NCBI RefSeq assembly: GCF_024970185.1
Contig: NZ_CP103965.1
Coordinates: 2,662,001-2,726,000 of the forward strand
Length of the DNA: 64,000 bases
Source: Pseudomonas sp. N3-W
GTDB taxonomy: Bacteria > Pseudomonadota > Gammaproteobacteria > Pseudomonadales > Pseudomonadaceae
Direction of reading: 5' to 3'
The position numbers and the translations under genes are program-made. The number at the start of each line of letters is the position of its first letter. Position 1 is the stretch's first letter. Below, one piece after another: positions 53,508 through 62,440 of this stretch. A model generated the notes under the pieces. That model searched no databases. It was given only the letters and a program-made list of their open reading frames with translations, and was not told where the DNA came from.

Positions 53508-55307
53508 ATGCAGCGCCTCTTCATCGCATTCCTGATTTGCCTGGGCTTCGTGCTCCCGGCCACCGCCCAGGCCTGGTGGCAGGACGACTGGCATTACCGC
53601 AAGCAGATAGCCGTGGACACCACGCCCCAGGGCGCCGGCATCAACCAGGCACTGGGGCGCACGGCGCTGCTGATACGCCTGCACACCGGCAACTTCACCT
53701 TCGACGGGGTCAAGGAAGACGGCTCGGACCTGCGCTTCGTCGCCGCCGATGACAAGACGGTGCTCAACCACCAGATTGAAAGTTTCGACCCGCTGATGGG
53801 CATGGCGCTGATCTGGGTCGATGTGCCGAAAGTCGAGGGCGGTCAGCGTCAGGACCTCTGGATGTACTACGGCAACCAGAAGGCCCCGGCCACTGGCAAT
53901 GGGCAGCTGACGTTCGACCCGAACTACACCGCGATTTATCACCTGGACGGCGCCAACGGCACCCCGGCCAAAGACACCACCGCTTACGGCAACACCGCGC
54001 AAAGTGCCACCGGCGCGAGCATCGATGGCGTGATCGGCCGCGCCTTGCAGTTCAGCGGCCAGCCGCTGTTGTTGCCCGCCAGTCCGTCGCTGCAACACAA
54101 CGCCGGCAGTGCCTTCACATTCAGCGCCTGGTTGCGTGTGGATCAGGCCAATGGCGAGCAGCTAGTGCTGGCCCGTCGTGAAGGTGAACACAGCCTGTTG
54201 CTGGGCCTGAATCAGGGCATGCCATTCGTGGACATCGACGGCCAGCGGGCGGTGTCGACGCAGCCGCTGAACCCCGGCCAATGGCAGCACCTGGCACTGA
54301 GCGCCGAAGGCAGCAAGGTGTCGCTGTACGTCAACGGTCGCGAAACCGCGAGCCTGGCCGTGGCGATGCCGGCATTCAACTCGGTCATGGCCATCGGTGC
54401 CGATCTGTCCGCCAGCGCCTACTTGCCGTTTACCGGCGCGATGGACGAACTGCGCCTGTCCAAGGTCGCGCGCCCGGCGCCATTGCTGCTGGCCGACGCC
54501 AACTCGCAAGGCGCCGAATCGAAACTGGTGGCCTACGGCGTCGATGAACAACAGTCCGGCTACGGTTTCGGCAGCCTCGGTTTTCTGCTCAACGCGGTGC
54601 CGATGGACGCCTGGGTGATCATCGCCGTGCTGGTGCTGATGATGTTCCAGTCGTGGGTCATCATGATTCGCAAGAATCGCATGGTCAGCCGCGTCAGTGC
54701 TGCCAACGAGGGCTTTCGCGAGCAGTTCGCCAAGGTCGGCACGCGTCTGGAAATGTTCGCCGACGACCAGGACCTCGCCCAGCGCTTGCAGCACTCGAAC
54801 CTGTGGCGCCTGTACCTGGTGGCGGTCAAGGAAATCCGCACCCGCCGCGAGCAGGGCGCCGACACTTCATCGGTGTCGGCGGCAACCATCGAAGCCATCC
54901 GCTGCTCCATGGACGGGGTGCGCACCCGCGAAAATCAGGCGCTCAGTTCGAAACTCTCGACCCTGTCCAACGCGATTGCCGGTGGCCCCTACATCGGGCT
55001 GCTCGGCACCGTGCTGGGGATCATGGTGGTGTTCCTCGGCACCGCCATGGCCGGCGACGTGAACATCAACGCCATCGCGCCCGGCATGGCCGCCGCGTTG
55101 CTCGCCACGGCCATGGGCCTGTTCGTCGCGATCCCGGCACTGTTCGGCTACAACCGCCTGATCACCCGCAACAAGGAAGTCAGCGCCGACATGCGTGTGT
55201 TCGTCGACGAGTTCATCACCCGGCTGGCGGAGATGCATGGCGAAAGCCAGTTCAGCGAAGCGGCGCACCGCCGTGGCAATCACACCAACACATCCTTACC
55301 GGCCTGA
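53508..55307 (+). CDS. exbB: ExbB/TolQ proton-channel protein fused to DUF2341 and LamG-like domains
   Basis: A 599-residue fusion. A signal peptide (about 1-22) is followed by a DUF2341 domain (WQDDWHYRKQIAVDTT...LWMYYGNQKAP). A concanavalin/LamG-like region at about 145-320 comes next (YHLDGANGTPAKDTTAYGN, FTFSAWLRVD, GQWQHLALSAEGSKVSLYVNG). Then comes a normal ExbB core with helices near 369-388, 492-515 and 526-547 (GPYIGLLGTVLGIMVVFLG). AAAAAGGAG fits the ATG at 53508. It should form the proton channel with the next two genes while exposing a lectin-like domain in the periplasm. P. aeruginosa exbB2 (PA0693) is in the same place. Confidence 0.9.
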   Translation: MQRLFIAFLICLGFVLPATAQAWWQDDWHYRKQIAVDTTPQGAGINQALGRTALLIRLHTGNFTFDGVKEDGSDLRFVAADDKTVLNHQIESFDPLMGMALIWVDVPKVEGGQRQDLWMYYGNQKAPATGNGQLTFDPNYTAIYHLDGANGTPAKDTTAYGNTAQSATGASIDGVIGRALQFSGQPLLLPASPSLQHNAGSAFTFSAWLRVDQANGEQLVLARREGEHSLLLGLNQGMPFVDIDGQRAVSTQPLNPGQWQHLALSAEGSKVSLYVNGRETASLAVAMPAFNSVMAIGADLSASAYLPFTGAMDELRLSKVARPAPLLLADANSQGAESKLVAYGVDEQQSGYGFGSLGFLLNAVPMDAWVIIAVLVLMMFQSWVIMIRKNRMVSRVSAANEGFREQFAKVGTRLEMFADDQDLAQRLQHSNLWRLYLVAVKEIRTRREQGADTSSVSAATIEAIRCSMDGVRTRENQALSSKLSTLSNAIAGGPYIGLLGTVLGIMVVFLGTAMAGDVNINAIAPGMAAALLATAMGLFVAIPALFGYNRLITRNKEVSADMRVFVDEFITRLAEMHGESQFSEAAHRRGNHTNTSLPA

Positions 55308-55318
55308 GGAGCAAGCAC

Positions 55319-55744
55319 ATGGCTTCCGTAAACGCCTCCCACGACGATGACGATGATGCCGCGGTGGACAGCATCAACATCACGCCCTTGGTCGATGTGC
55401 TGATGGTGGTGCTGGTGATGTTCATCCTCACCGCCACCGCGCAGGTGTCGGGCATCCAGATCAACCTGCCCAAGGCCAGCGCGTCGGTGTCGTTGTCCGA
55501 AGCCAAGACCAAGGCGATTTCGGTCAACGACGGCGGTCAGGTGTTCCTCGATGCCTACCCGGTGACCCTGGCCGAGCTGGAAGACCGCCTGCGCATCGAG
55601 AAAGCCCAGAGCCCGGACTTTCCGGTGATCGTGCGCGGCGACGCCACGGTGCAGTACCAGAAAGTCATCGAGGTGCTGGACCTGCTGCGCCGTCTGGAAC
55701 TGTCCCAGGTCGGCCTCGTCACCGGCAAACCGACCCAGGGCTGA
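55319..55744 (+). CDS. exbD: ExbD/TolR family protein
   Basis: A 141-residue inner-membrane protein with one N-terminal helix (DVLMVVLVMFILTATAQ) preceded by INITPLVD. The aspartate in that motif is essential for proton flow in ExbD/TolR. The periplasmic domain ends RRLELSQVGLVTGK as in ExbD. GAGGAGCAAGC precedes the start, 12 bases after the ExbB gene. It pairs with the fused ExbB and the TonB protein that follows to energise an outer-membrane partner. Confidence 0.93.
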   Translation: MASVNASHDDDDDAAVDSINITPLVDVLMVVLVMFILTATAQVSGIQINLPKASASVSLSEAKTKAISVNDGGQVFLDAYPVTLAELEDRLRIEKAQSPDFPVIVRGDATVQYQKVIEVLDLLRRLELSQVGLVTGKPTQG

Positions 55745-55746
55745 CC

Positions 55747-56454
55747 ATGACCGCACACCTCCCGATCAACCTGTTACCGGTGCGCAAGATCGCTGCCGTG
55801 CGCGTCGCCAAGTGGGGCGCCGGTTTGCTGATTGGCGCCGTCGCGGCGTGGTTTCTCTGGCAATGGGCCAACGACATGAGCGGCATCCGCCGTGAAGCGC
55901 CGAAGGTGCCGACCATCATTCCGTTGCCACCACCACCCCCTCCACCGCCGGAGAAACCACCGGCGCCGGAAAAAGTCGTCGAAGAAAAAATCGCCGAGCC
56001 TGAACCGACCCCCGAACCGCAAGAGGTCAAGCCGGAGGAAGAGGCACCGCCATCGCCTGCCGACGATCTGGCCAACCCGATGCAAATGGACGGCGATGCA
56101 CAGTCCGGCAACGACGCCTTCAACATCGGCGCCGGCAAGGGCGGCGGCATGGCCGGAGCGGGTGGCGGGCGCCTCGGCAACGGCACCTACAGCCAGTTCC
56201 TGGCCTTCACCTTTCAGCGGGTGCTGCGCGAGAACCCCGACCTGCGCAACCTGGCGTTCGCGCTACAGACCGACGTGTGGCTGAGCAGCGTCGGCGAGAT
56301 CACCCGGGTCGAACTGGTCAAGTCCAGCGGCAATCCGCAAGTCGATGAACAGGTGCTGGCCGCCTTGCGCGCCGCGCCGCATTTGAGTGAACGGCCACCG
56401 GCCTCCATGACTTTGCCCGTGCGCCTGTCCCTGCAAGGGCGGCGTCCGGGTTAA
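55747..56454 (+). CDS. tonB: TonB-type energy transducer
   Basis: A 235-residue protein with an N-terminal membrane anchor near residues 18-37. A proline/glutamate-rich spacer at about 55-100 has an octaproline run. A C-terminal TonB-like domain (TFQRVLRENPDLRNLAFALQTDVWLSSVGEITRVELVKSSG) fills about 145-235. It spans the periplasm to transmit force from ExbBD to an outer-membrane protein. It begins three bases after the exbD stop. The likely client in this operon is the TpsB barrel or the porin, or a receptor elsewhere. Confidence 0.9.
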   Translation: MTAHLPINLLPVRKIAAVRVAKWGAGLLIGAVAAWFLWQWANDMSGIRREAPKVPTIIPLPPPPPPPPEKPPAPEKVVEEKIAEPEPTPEPQEVKPEEEAPPSPADDLANPMQMDGDAQSGNDAFNIGAGKGGGMAGAGGGRLGNGTYSQFLAFTFQRVLRENPDLRNLAFALQTDVWLSSVGEITRVELVKSSGNPQVDEQVLAALRAAPHLSERPPASMTLPVRLSLQGRRPG

Positions 56455-56492
56455 CTGAATTTAAAAGCGTTGCCATAAGGAGTTGTGTGCAG

Positions 56493-58196
56493 ATGATTTC
56501 CAACGTGAATCGATTGTCCCTGGCGGTCGGCATGGTCATGGCGACCCTGGCCGGGCACGCAGCGGCGGCAGCCCCTGCGCCCTCGGAAAACGCCACGATC
56601 AATCTGATCCGCTTGCTGGTCGAGCAGGGCATCTTGAAGCAGGACAAGGCCGACGCGCTGATCGCCCAGGCCCAGAATGAAGCGGCGCAGGCGCGTCAGG
56701 CGGCCAGTGCACCCACGGCTGTGGCGGCAGGGCCGGTAGCGGCACCCGGCGATGTGCGCGTGCAATACGTTCCGGCAGCCGTTCGTGATCAGATCCGCGA
56801 TCAGGTCAAGGCCGAAGTCATGGCCACCGCCAAGCAGGAAAACTGGGCACAGCCCAACACGTTTCCGGACTGGGTCTCGCGCATCAGCTTCGACGGCGAC
56901 ATCCGTCTGCGCGACGAATCGCGCTACTACTCGGGCAGCAACAGCAACGAAATCGTCGACTTCGCCAAGCTCAACCAGAGCGGCCCGTACGACGTCAACC
57001 CCAACAGCAGCACCAGCCTGCCGCCGTTGCTCAACACCCGCGAAGACCGTTCGAACCTGTTCCGCCTGCGCGCGCGGCTCGGCATGAAAGCCGAGATTGC
57101 GCCGCAATGGACCGCTGGCATCCGCATCGGCACCGGCTCGGACAACAATCCGGTGTCCACCACCCAGACCCTCGGTGGCGGGTTTGCCAAAAAAGAAATC
57201 TGGCTCGATCAGGGCTACCTGAACTGGAAGCCGTCGGATGAGCTGACCTTGACCGGCGGGCGCTTCGCCAATCCGTTCATGTCCACCGACATGCTGTATT
57301 CCCCAGACCTCAATTTCGACGGCGTGGCGGCGATTTTCGACCACAGGATCACCCGCGACTGGGGTGTGTTCGGCACCGTCGGCGCGTTCCCGGTGGAGTA
57401 CACCAACGACACCACCAGCAGTAACGGCTTCGACAAGGAAAGCAGCGACAACAAGTGGCTGTACGGCGCACAACTCGGCGCCAAATGGGCGATCAACAGC
57501 AACAACCGCTTGAAAGGCGCCTTGGCGTATTACCGCTTCGACGATATCGAAGGTCAGCGTTCCAGCCCTTGCGAGCCCTGGGCCGGTGCGCCGGGCTGCG
57601 ACACCGATGGCACCCGTGCGGCGTTCATGCAGAAGGGCAACAGCGTGTTCCTGCTGCGCGACATCACCCCGAATCCGCTCAACCCGGCGACCACGCCGCA
57701 ACCGCAATTCGTCGGTCTTGCGTCTGAGTTCAACCTGCTGGACCTGAACCTGGTGTGGGACGCCGACCTGCCTGAAGACTTCAAATTGCGCAGTCAGGGC
57801 AACTACATCCACAACCTCGGTTACGACGAAGGCGACATGCGCAAGCGTGCGGCGGGCCAGTTGGTCAACAACCTCGACAGCAGCGGCAACATCGAAAGCG
57901 GCGCCAATGCGTGGATGGTGCAGTTCACCCTCGGCAGCTCGCTGGAGCTGAAGAAGCAAGGCGACTGGAATTTCTTCGCCGGCTACAAATACATCCAGCC
58001 GGACGCCTTGCCCGACGGCTTCAACGACTCCTCGTTCCACCTCGGCGGTACCAACGCCAAGGGCTATTTCCTCGGCGGCAATTACGGCCTGGCGAAGAAC
58101 GTCTACGCCACCGGCCGCTGGCTGAGTTCCGAAGCGGTGTACGGCGCGCCGTTTGACATCGATGTCTTGCAGCTTGAAATCAACACGCGCTTCTAG
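56493..58196 (+). CDS. Putative porin (Porin_5-like)
   Basis: A 567-residue outer-membrane barrel with a signal peptide and an N-terminal helix (ATINLIRLLVEQGILKQDKADALIAQAQ) typical of trimeric porins of this class. An alternating amphipathic beta pattern follows, ending with NTRF. AAGGAG lies nine bases before the ATG at 56493; a GTG at 56487 is less likely. Its place in a TonB/TPS operon is unusual for a general porin and suggests uptake or release of a specific molecule, possibly phosphate-related. Confidence 0.85.
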   Translation: MISNVNRLSLAVGMVMATLAGHAAAAAPAPSENATINLIRLLVEQGILKQDKADALIAQAQNEAAQARQAASAPTAVAAGPVAAPGDVRVQYVPAAVRDQIRDQVKAEVMATAKQENWAQPNTFPDWVSRISFDGDIRLRDESRYYSGSNSNEIVDFAKLNQSGPYDVNPNSSTSLPPLLNTREDRSNLFRLRARLGMKAEIAPQWTAGIRIGTGSDNNPVSTTQTLGGGFAKKEIWLDQGYLNWKPSDELTLTGGRFANPFMSTDMLYSPDLNFDGVAAIFDHRITRDWGVFGTVGAFPVEYTNDTTSSNGFDKESSDNKWLYGAQLGAKWAINSNNRLKGALAYYRFDDIEGQRSSPCEPWAGAPGCDTDGTRAAFMQKGNSVFLLRDITPNPLNPATTPQPQFVGLASEFNLLDLNLVWDADLPEDFKLRSQGNYIHNLGYDEGDMRKRAAGQLVNNLDSSGNIESGANAWMVQFTLGSSLELKKQGDWNFFAGYKYIQPDALPDGFNDSSFHLGGTNAKGYFLGGNYGLAKNVYATGRWLSSEAVYGAPFDIDVLQLEINTRF

Positions 58197-58211
58197 CGCC
58201 GGGAGAGCCTG

Positions 58212-58847
58212 ATGAAATCAACCATTGCGCTGCTGACGCTGACGCTGGGGCTGCTGCTCGCTCAGGGTGCCAGCGCCGAAGGCATGGAAGAGCGCTTGCG
58301 CACGCAACTGCGCAGCACCACCCAACAGCTGCAAGCCTTGCAAAGCCAGCAGGCCCAGGCCAGCGCCGCGCAACTGGCGGCGCAAAACGAGGCCAAGACC
58401 GCTCAGGCGCAGATCAGGCAACTGACCACGGAGCTGGCCAAGGCCCGTGGCGTTGCCGAGCAACTGGCCGTCCGGCACGACAGCTTGCGCAGTCAGGCCC
58501 AGGCGCAGGCGACGGCCAGCAACGAGCAGATCGGCAAGTTCAAAAAGGCCTATGACGAGCTGCTGGTAATGGCCCGTGCCAAAGAAGCAGAACGGTCTAA
58601 GCTTCAGGCGCAATTGGCTGAACGTGACACACAAATGCAGCAATGTTCGGTCAAGAATCAGCAGATGTATGGCGTGGCCAAGGAGATTCTCACGGCCTAT
58701 GAAAAAATCGACGTCAGTGACGTGATGAAGATTCGCCAACCGTTTGCCGGGGCGGCGCGGGTCAGGTTCGAAGAACTGGCCCAGGGCCTTGGCGACGACC
58801 TCTACAAGACGCAATTCGACGCGCCGCAGGCGGCGCTCGCTCACTGA
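58212..58847 (+). CDS. Exported coiled-coil protein
   Basis: A 211-residue protein with a signal peptide (MKSTIALLTLTLGLLLAQGASA). A long Gln/Ala-rich coiled coil at about 25-150 (QLRSTTQQLQALQSQQAQASAAQLAAQN) is followed by a short C-terminal domain. It is likely periplasmic. It lies 15 bases after the porin gene and before the YbjN gene. No enzyme motif is seen. It may act as a periplasmic scaffold or chaperone for the secretion apparatus. It corresponds in position to the PA0697 region of P. aeruginosa. Confidence 0.78.
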   Translation: MKSTIALLTLTLGLLLAQGASAEGMEERLRTQLRSTTQQLQALQSQQAQASAAQLAAQNEAKTAQAQIRQLTTELAKARGVAEQLAVRHDSLRSQAQAQATASNEQIGKFKKAYDELLVMARAKEAERSKLQAQLAERDTQMQQCSVKNQQMYGVAKEILTAYEKIDVSDVMKIRQPFAGAARVRFEELAQGLGDDLYKTQFDAPQAALAH

Positions 58848-58864
58848 TTACCAAGGAAGAACTC

Positions 58865-59332
58865 ATGACTCAATTGATCAACCACGTATCGCCACAATCC
58901 CTGACCGACGTGCTGCAGGCGGCGGGTTATCGGGTCAACCAGACCGAACAGAACGGCATCGTGCAATTGCTCAGCGCCAGCCAGGGCATCGGCTACGCGG
59001 TGCGTTTCGGCAATCCGGCGGTGGAGCAGGGCAGCTACGTCGACTTCACGTTCAGTTGCGCGCTGCGCGTGCAGGGTGAATTGCCCGCCGGCCTCGCCGA
59101 ACTGTGGAATGCCTCGCGCCGTTTTGCCCGGTTGTCGGTGCAGGGCGAGTTTCTGGTGATGGAAATGGACGTGGTGGTGGCGGCCGGCGTCAGTGCCGAT
59201 CACCTCAAGGGCAATCTGGAACTGTGGGATCGCCTGCTTCAGGAGTTCATCGTCTACCTGCGTGAGTACAGTCAGAACGCGGCGCAGTTGCAGGCCCAGG
59301 CCGACATCACGCAAGAGGTTCCCGCCCTGTGA
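58865..59332 (+). CDS. YbjN domain-containing protein
   Basis: A cytoplasmic 155-residue protein with the YbjN/type III secretion chaperone-like fold pattern (SPQSLTDVLQAAGYRVNQTEQ...RRFARLSVQGEFLVMEMDVVVAAGVSADHLKGNLELWDRLLQEF). No signal peptide is present. It overlaps the PpiC gene by four bases. The fold suggests a chaperone for a secreted or surface protein of this system, which is an inference. Confidence 0.8.
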   Translation: MTQLINHVSPQSLTDVLQAAGYRVNQTEQNGIVQLLSASQGIGYAVRFGNPAVEQGSYVDFTFSCALRVQGELPAGLAELWNASRRFARLSVQGEFLVMEMDVVVAAGVSADHLKGNLELWDRLLQEFIVYLREYSQNAAQLQAQADITQEVPAL

Positions 59333-60276
59333 AAAAAAGCACGGCAGTGGTCAGCGCCGGTGCGCTGGCCCTGCTGGTGGTTGCTGTTGCATTGGGGCTG
59401 CGACCGGGTAACGACCCGGTTGCGGCTCAGCAGCCAACACCATCGGCAGTGGATGTGAGCGGGGCGGCGGTGGCGCGCCTCGGCAATCAGCGGGTTTCGC
59501 CTGAGGAGTTGAAAAACCTGCTCGCCAGCATGGCGCCCGAATCCCGTGAACAATTACGCGACAACCGTGGTGCACTGGAGGGCTGGATTCGCTCGCGGCT
59601 GGCGGAAAAAGCGGTGCTGGAGCAGGCCGATGCTCAGGGCTGGCGTCAGCGCCCCGAGGTGCAACAGCAAACGCGCCTGGCGGCCGAGCAAATCGTTTTT
59701 CGCGACTACTTGCAGTCGGTCAGCCAGGTGCCGGCTGATTACCCGAGCGAAACCGAGTTGCAGCAGGCGTATGAAGCGGGCAAGGCGGGCTGGGTGACGC
59801 CGGTGATGTACCGGGTCAGCCAGATTTTCCTGGCGGTAAATGATCCGCAGAATCTTGAAAGCGTGCGCAAGCAGGCATCGGAACTGAGCAAGAAAGCGCA
59901 GGCCGCACCGGCCGAGTTTGCCGCGCTGGCCACGCAGTATTCCCAGGACCGCGCCAGTGCCGAGCGCGGCGGCGATAACGGCCTGCAACCGTTGCAGCAA
60001 CTGGTGCCGGAGGTGCGCGGCGCGGTGTCGCGGCTCAAGGTGGGCACGATCTCGGACCCGGTGCAAAGCGCGGCGGGGTTTCATGTGATCAAGCTGACCG
60101 AGCAACAACCGGCACGCGTGGCCACTCTCGATGAACTGCGTGACCAACTGCGACAGGCCCTGCGTGCCCAGCGTCAGGAGCAGATTGCCAAGGCTTATCT
60201 GGAGGGCATGCTCAATACCGCGACCTTGAGCATCGACGGGGCTGAGCTCAATAAAGTGCTGGAGGAAAAACTGTAA
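59329..60276 (+). CDS. Periplasmic peptidyl-prolyl cis-trans isomerase, PpiC/SurA-type
   Basis: A 315-residue membrane-anchored or secreted protein with an N-terminal hydrophobic segment (STAVVSAGALALLVVAVALGLRP). A SurA/PrsA-like N-terminal helical part runs to about 150. The parvulin domain (VMYRVSQIFLAVN, FAALATQYSQDRASAERGGDNGLQ, GTISDPVQSAAGFHVIKLTEQ) lies at about 160-265. It would help fold outer-membrane or secreted proteins in the periplasm. The gene matches the position of PA0699 in P. aeruginosa. Confidence 0.9.
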   Translation: MKKSTAVVSAGALALLVVAVALGLRPGNDPVAAQQPTPSAVDVSGAAVARLGNQRVSPEELKNLLASMAPESREQLRDNRGALEGWIRSRLAEKAVLEQADAQGWRQRPEVQQQTRLAAEQIVFRDYLQSVSQVPADYPSETELQQAYEAGKAGWVTPVMYRVSQIFLAVNDPQNLESVRKQASELSKKAQAAPAEFAALATQYSQDRASAERGGDNGLQPLQQLVPEVRGAVSRLKVGTISDPVQSAAGFHVIKLTEQQPARVATLDELRDQLRQALRAQRQEQIAKAYLEGMLNTATLSIDGAELNKVLEEKL

Positions 60277-60584
60277 CCACGGATTCACCGCCGACCCCCT
60301 GTGGGAGCGAGCTTGCTCCCACAGGGCTTGTCGCTGCTTGGTCAAGAATTTCAGGTTCATCACCGAACCAATGTGGGAGCGAGCTTGCTCGCGATAGCGG
60401 TGGATCAGTCAATAGATTTGTTGAATGCGACATTGTCATCGCGAGCAAGCTCGCTCCCACAGGGGATGTGTGGACTGACACAGATTGTGGGTATATCCCC
60501 CAAAACCCATGTGGGAGCGAGCAAGCTTGCTTCCACAGGGATTGATCGTACGTTCAATAAACAAAGATCGACAGGGAGTCATCG
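60277..60584. repeat. REP cluster between the ppiC-like and lysR-like genes
   Basis: Several REP cores occur near 60300, 60318, 60374, 60440 and 60510, in both orientations. One normal inverted pair is around 60372-60463. ACAGGGAG at about 60570 is the ribosome site of the LysR-like gene. No gene is supported in the interval. Confidence 0.8.
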
Positions 60585-61565
60585 ATGTCATTCATAGAAC
60601 CCACGGGGCGTCAGGGCGTTACCGATTATCGTGCCCCTCAGGTCAAGGGCGATACCTGGCTGGCGGTGGTGGCCGGGATCGAGGACGAGGTGGTGCAGTA
60701 CTTCATGGTCAGTGCCCGGTGTGGCTGTTTCATGCAGGCGGCGCGCAGTCTCAATGTGCGGGCCACTCAACTGCGCAAACAACTGGCATTGCTGGAAGAG
60801 CGTCTGCAACGTTCGTTGTTCAACTTTCAGGGCAGCGCGCTGACCCTCAGCCGCGACGGTCAGCAACTGCATGCGCAACTGACCAGCCTGGCCCGTGAAC
60901 GGCAGTTGCCGGTGGTCGAACAGCCCATCATTCGTCTGGCGGTAGCCGAGTCGATCCTGCATGACATTCTTGGCCGCGATCTGGTGTCGCTGCTGCGGCG
61001 CAATGCCAGCCTGCGCCTGGACATCATCAGCCTCGACAGCGACCTGGCGCTGCAAACCATCACCGCCGATGTGGTGCTGTGGCTGACCGCTGACGACCTG
61101 CCCAAACCCGCGCCGAGTTTTGCTACCAGCAAACCCCTGCGTCTGGCCCGGCTGGATTATCTGCCGCACATCGCCAAGCGCTATTCGCGGGTCACGGCCC
61201 GGCCCGACAGTGTCGATGACCTCGCCGATTTCCTGCTGGTGCAATGGCAACAGGACCGTCAGGTCGACAGTTTCAGACCGTGGAATACGCTGGTGGACGA
61301 ACGTCTGGCCGGCGTGGTGCAGCTGCATTCCTATGAGCTGATGCTGGAGATGATCCGTTGCAGCGCCTGCATCGGCCTGCTGCCCGCCTACATGAGCCGC
61401 TACGACCGGGGTCTGATTGCCTTGCCAGGGTTGTTCGCCGAGCCGATGCAGCGCCAGGTGTGGCTGGCGGTCAACGCCGACTCCCGGGAGCAAAGCGAGG
61501 TGCAGATGCTGGTGGAGCTGATCCACAACACCTTCCGGGAGCGGCGCGACTGGTTCGAGTCATGA
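60585..61565 (+). CDS. LysR-type transcriptional regulator
   Basis: A 326-residue regulator. The helix-turn-helix at about 40-95 (YFMVSARCGCFMQAARSLNVRATQLRKQLALLEERLQ) is LysR-like, with an N-terminal extension of about 35 residues. A LysR effector domain follows to the C-terminus. The start ATG is well placed after GACAGGGAG. It ends the gene run and corresponds to the LysR-type regulator at the end of the P. aeruginosa PA0691-PA0701 group. It may regulate the operon or a subset of it. Confidence 0.85.
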   Translation: MSFIEPTGRQGVTDYRAPQVKGDTWLAVVAGIEDEVVQYFMVSARCGCFMQAARSLNVRATQLRKQLALLEERLQRSLFNFQGSALTLSRDGQQLHAQLTSLARERQLPVVEQPIIRLAVAESILHDILGRDLVSLLRRNASLRLDIISLDSDLALQTITADVVLWLTADDLPKPAPSFATSKPLRLARLDYLPHIAKRYSRVTARPDSVDDLADFLLVQWQQDRQVDSFRPWNTLVDERLAGVVQLHSYELMLEMIRCSACIGLLPAYMSRYDRGLIALPGLFAEPMQRQVWLAVNADSREQSEVQMLVELIHNTFRERRDWFES

Positions 61566-61578
61566 CGGTGCGAGGCGG

Positions 61579-62223
61579 TCAGCCGGACAAAGAGGACGAG
61601 TCGATCAGGTTCACACCAGCGACTTGCATCCGGTCGATGGCCGCCGCCAACGAACCGTCCAGGTCAATGGCTCGGCACGCGTCCATGACCACAAACGTAT
61701 TGAAACCTGCCGTGCGGGCATCCAGTGCGGAAAACATCACACAGAAATCCAGCGCCAGCCCGACCAGGTAAACCGTGTCGATACCGCGTTCCTTCAAGTA
61801 CCCGGCCAAGCCGGTGGTCGTGGTGCGATCCGCTTCCTTGAACGCCGAATAACTGTCGATGTCCGGGTTGCAGCCCTTGCGAATGATCAACTGCGCATGG
61901 GGCAAGTGCAGGTCCGCATGCAATTGCGCGCCGGAGGTGTCGCGCACGCAATGAATCGGCCACAGGGTTTGTTCGCCGTAGGGCAGTTGAATCACTTCAT
62001 AAGGCTTGCGACCCGGGTGGCTGGGGGCGAACGAGGCGTGCCCCGGCGGGTGCCAGTCCTGGGCGATGATCACTTGCTTGAAGCGCTCGCCGAGGCGATT
62101 GATCAGCGGCACGATCACGTCACCTCCGGGCACTGCCAGTTCGCCACCGGGAATGAAGTCGTTCTGCACGTCGATAACCAGCAACGCGATGCGTGAAGAC
62201 TGGAGTGAAGGCTGATGTGGCAT
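61579..62223 (-). CDS. pncA: Nicotinamidase
   Basis: A 214-residue isochorismatase-fold hydrolase that deamidates nicotinamide to nicotinate in NAD salvage. The aspartate sits in LLVIDVQNDF near residue 19, the lysine in IIRKGCNPD near 122 and the catalytic cysteine in GLALDFCVMFSA near 170. The metal-binding histidines lie in DWHPPGHASF. The start is at 62223 with GGAGGAATCC upstream. It is convergent with the LysR-like gene and unrelated to the Vre-type locus. Confidence 0.93.
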   Translation of the reverse strand: MPHQPSLQSSRIALLVIDVQNDFIPGGELAVPGGDVIVPLINRLGERFKQVIIAQDWHPPGHASFAPSHPGRKPYEVIQLPYGEQTLWPIHCVRDTSGAQLHADLHLPHAQLIIRKGCNPDIDSYSAFKEADRTTTTGLAGYLKERGIDTVYLVGLALDFCVMFSALDARTAGFNTFVVMDACRAIDLDGSLAAAIDRMQVAGVNLIDSSSLSG

Positions 62224-62295
62224 GGGTGGATTCCTCCCTGGAAAAACAGGTATCTGGATGGCTGTGCAATGCCGGTCAGTCAAGGATGAAAACGG

Positions 62296-62388
62296 TGTGG
62301 CGAGGGAGCTTGCTTGCGCTTGAGTTCGCAGCGCTCACAAAATTTTTTGGGGCCGCTACGCAACCAGCGCGAGCAAGCTCCCTCGCCT
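62296..62388. repeat. REP-like inverted pair (divergent subtype)
   Basis: GCGAGGGAGCTTGCTTGCGC and its inverted partner GCGCGAGCAAGCTCCCTCGC enclose about 50 bases. This is a different REP subtype from the GTGGGAGC class, between pncA and the anti-sigma gene. Confidence 0.75.
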
Positions 62389-62440
62389 CCGGTGTATTGT
62401 TCGGCATTGGGCGCACGGCTTAGCATAGTGGCAACTCAGG

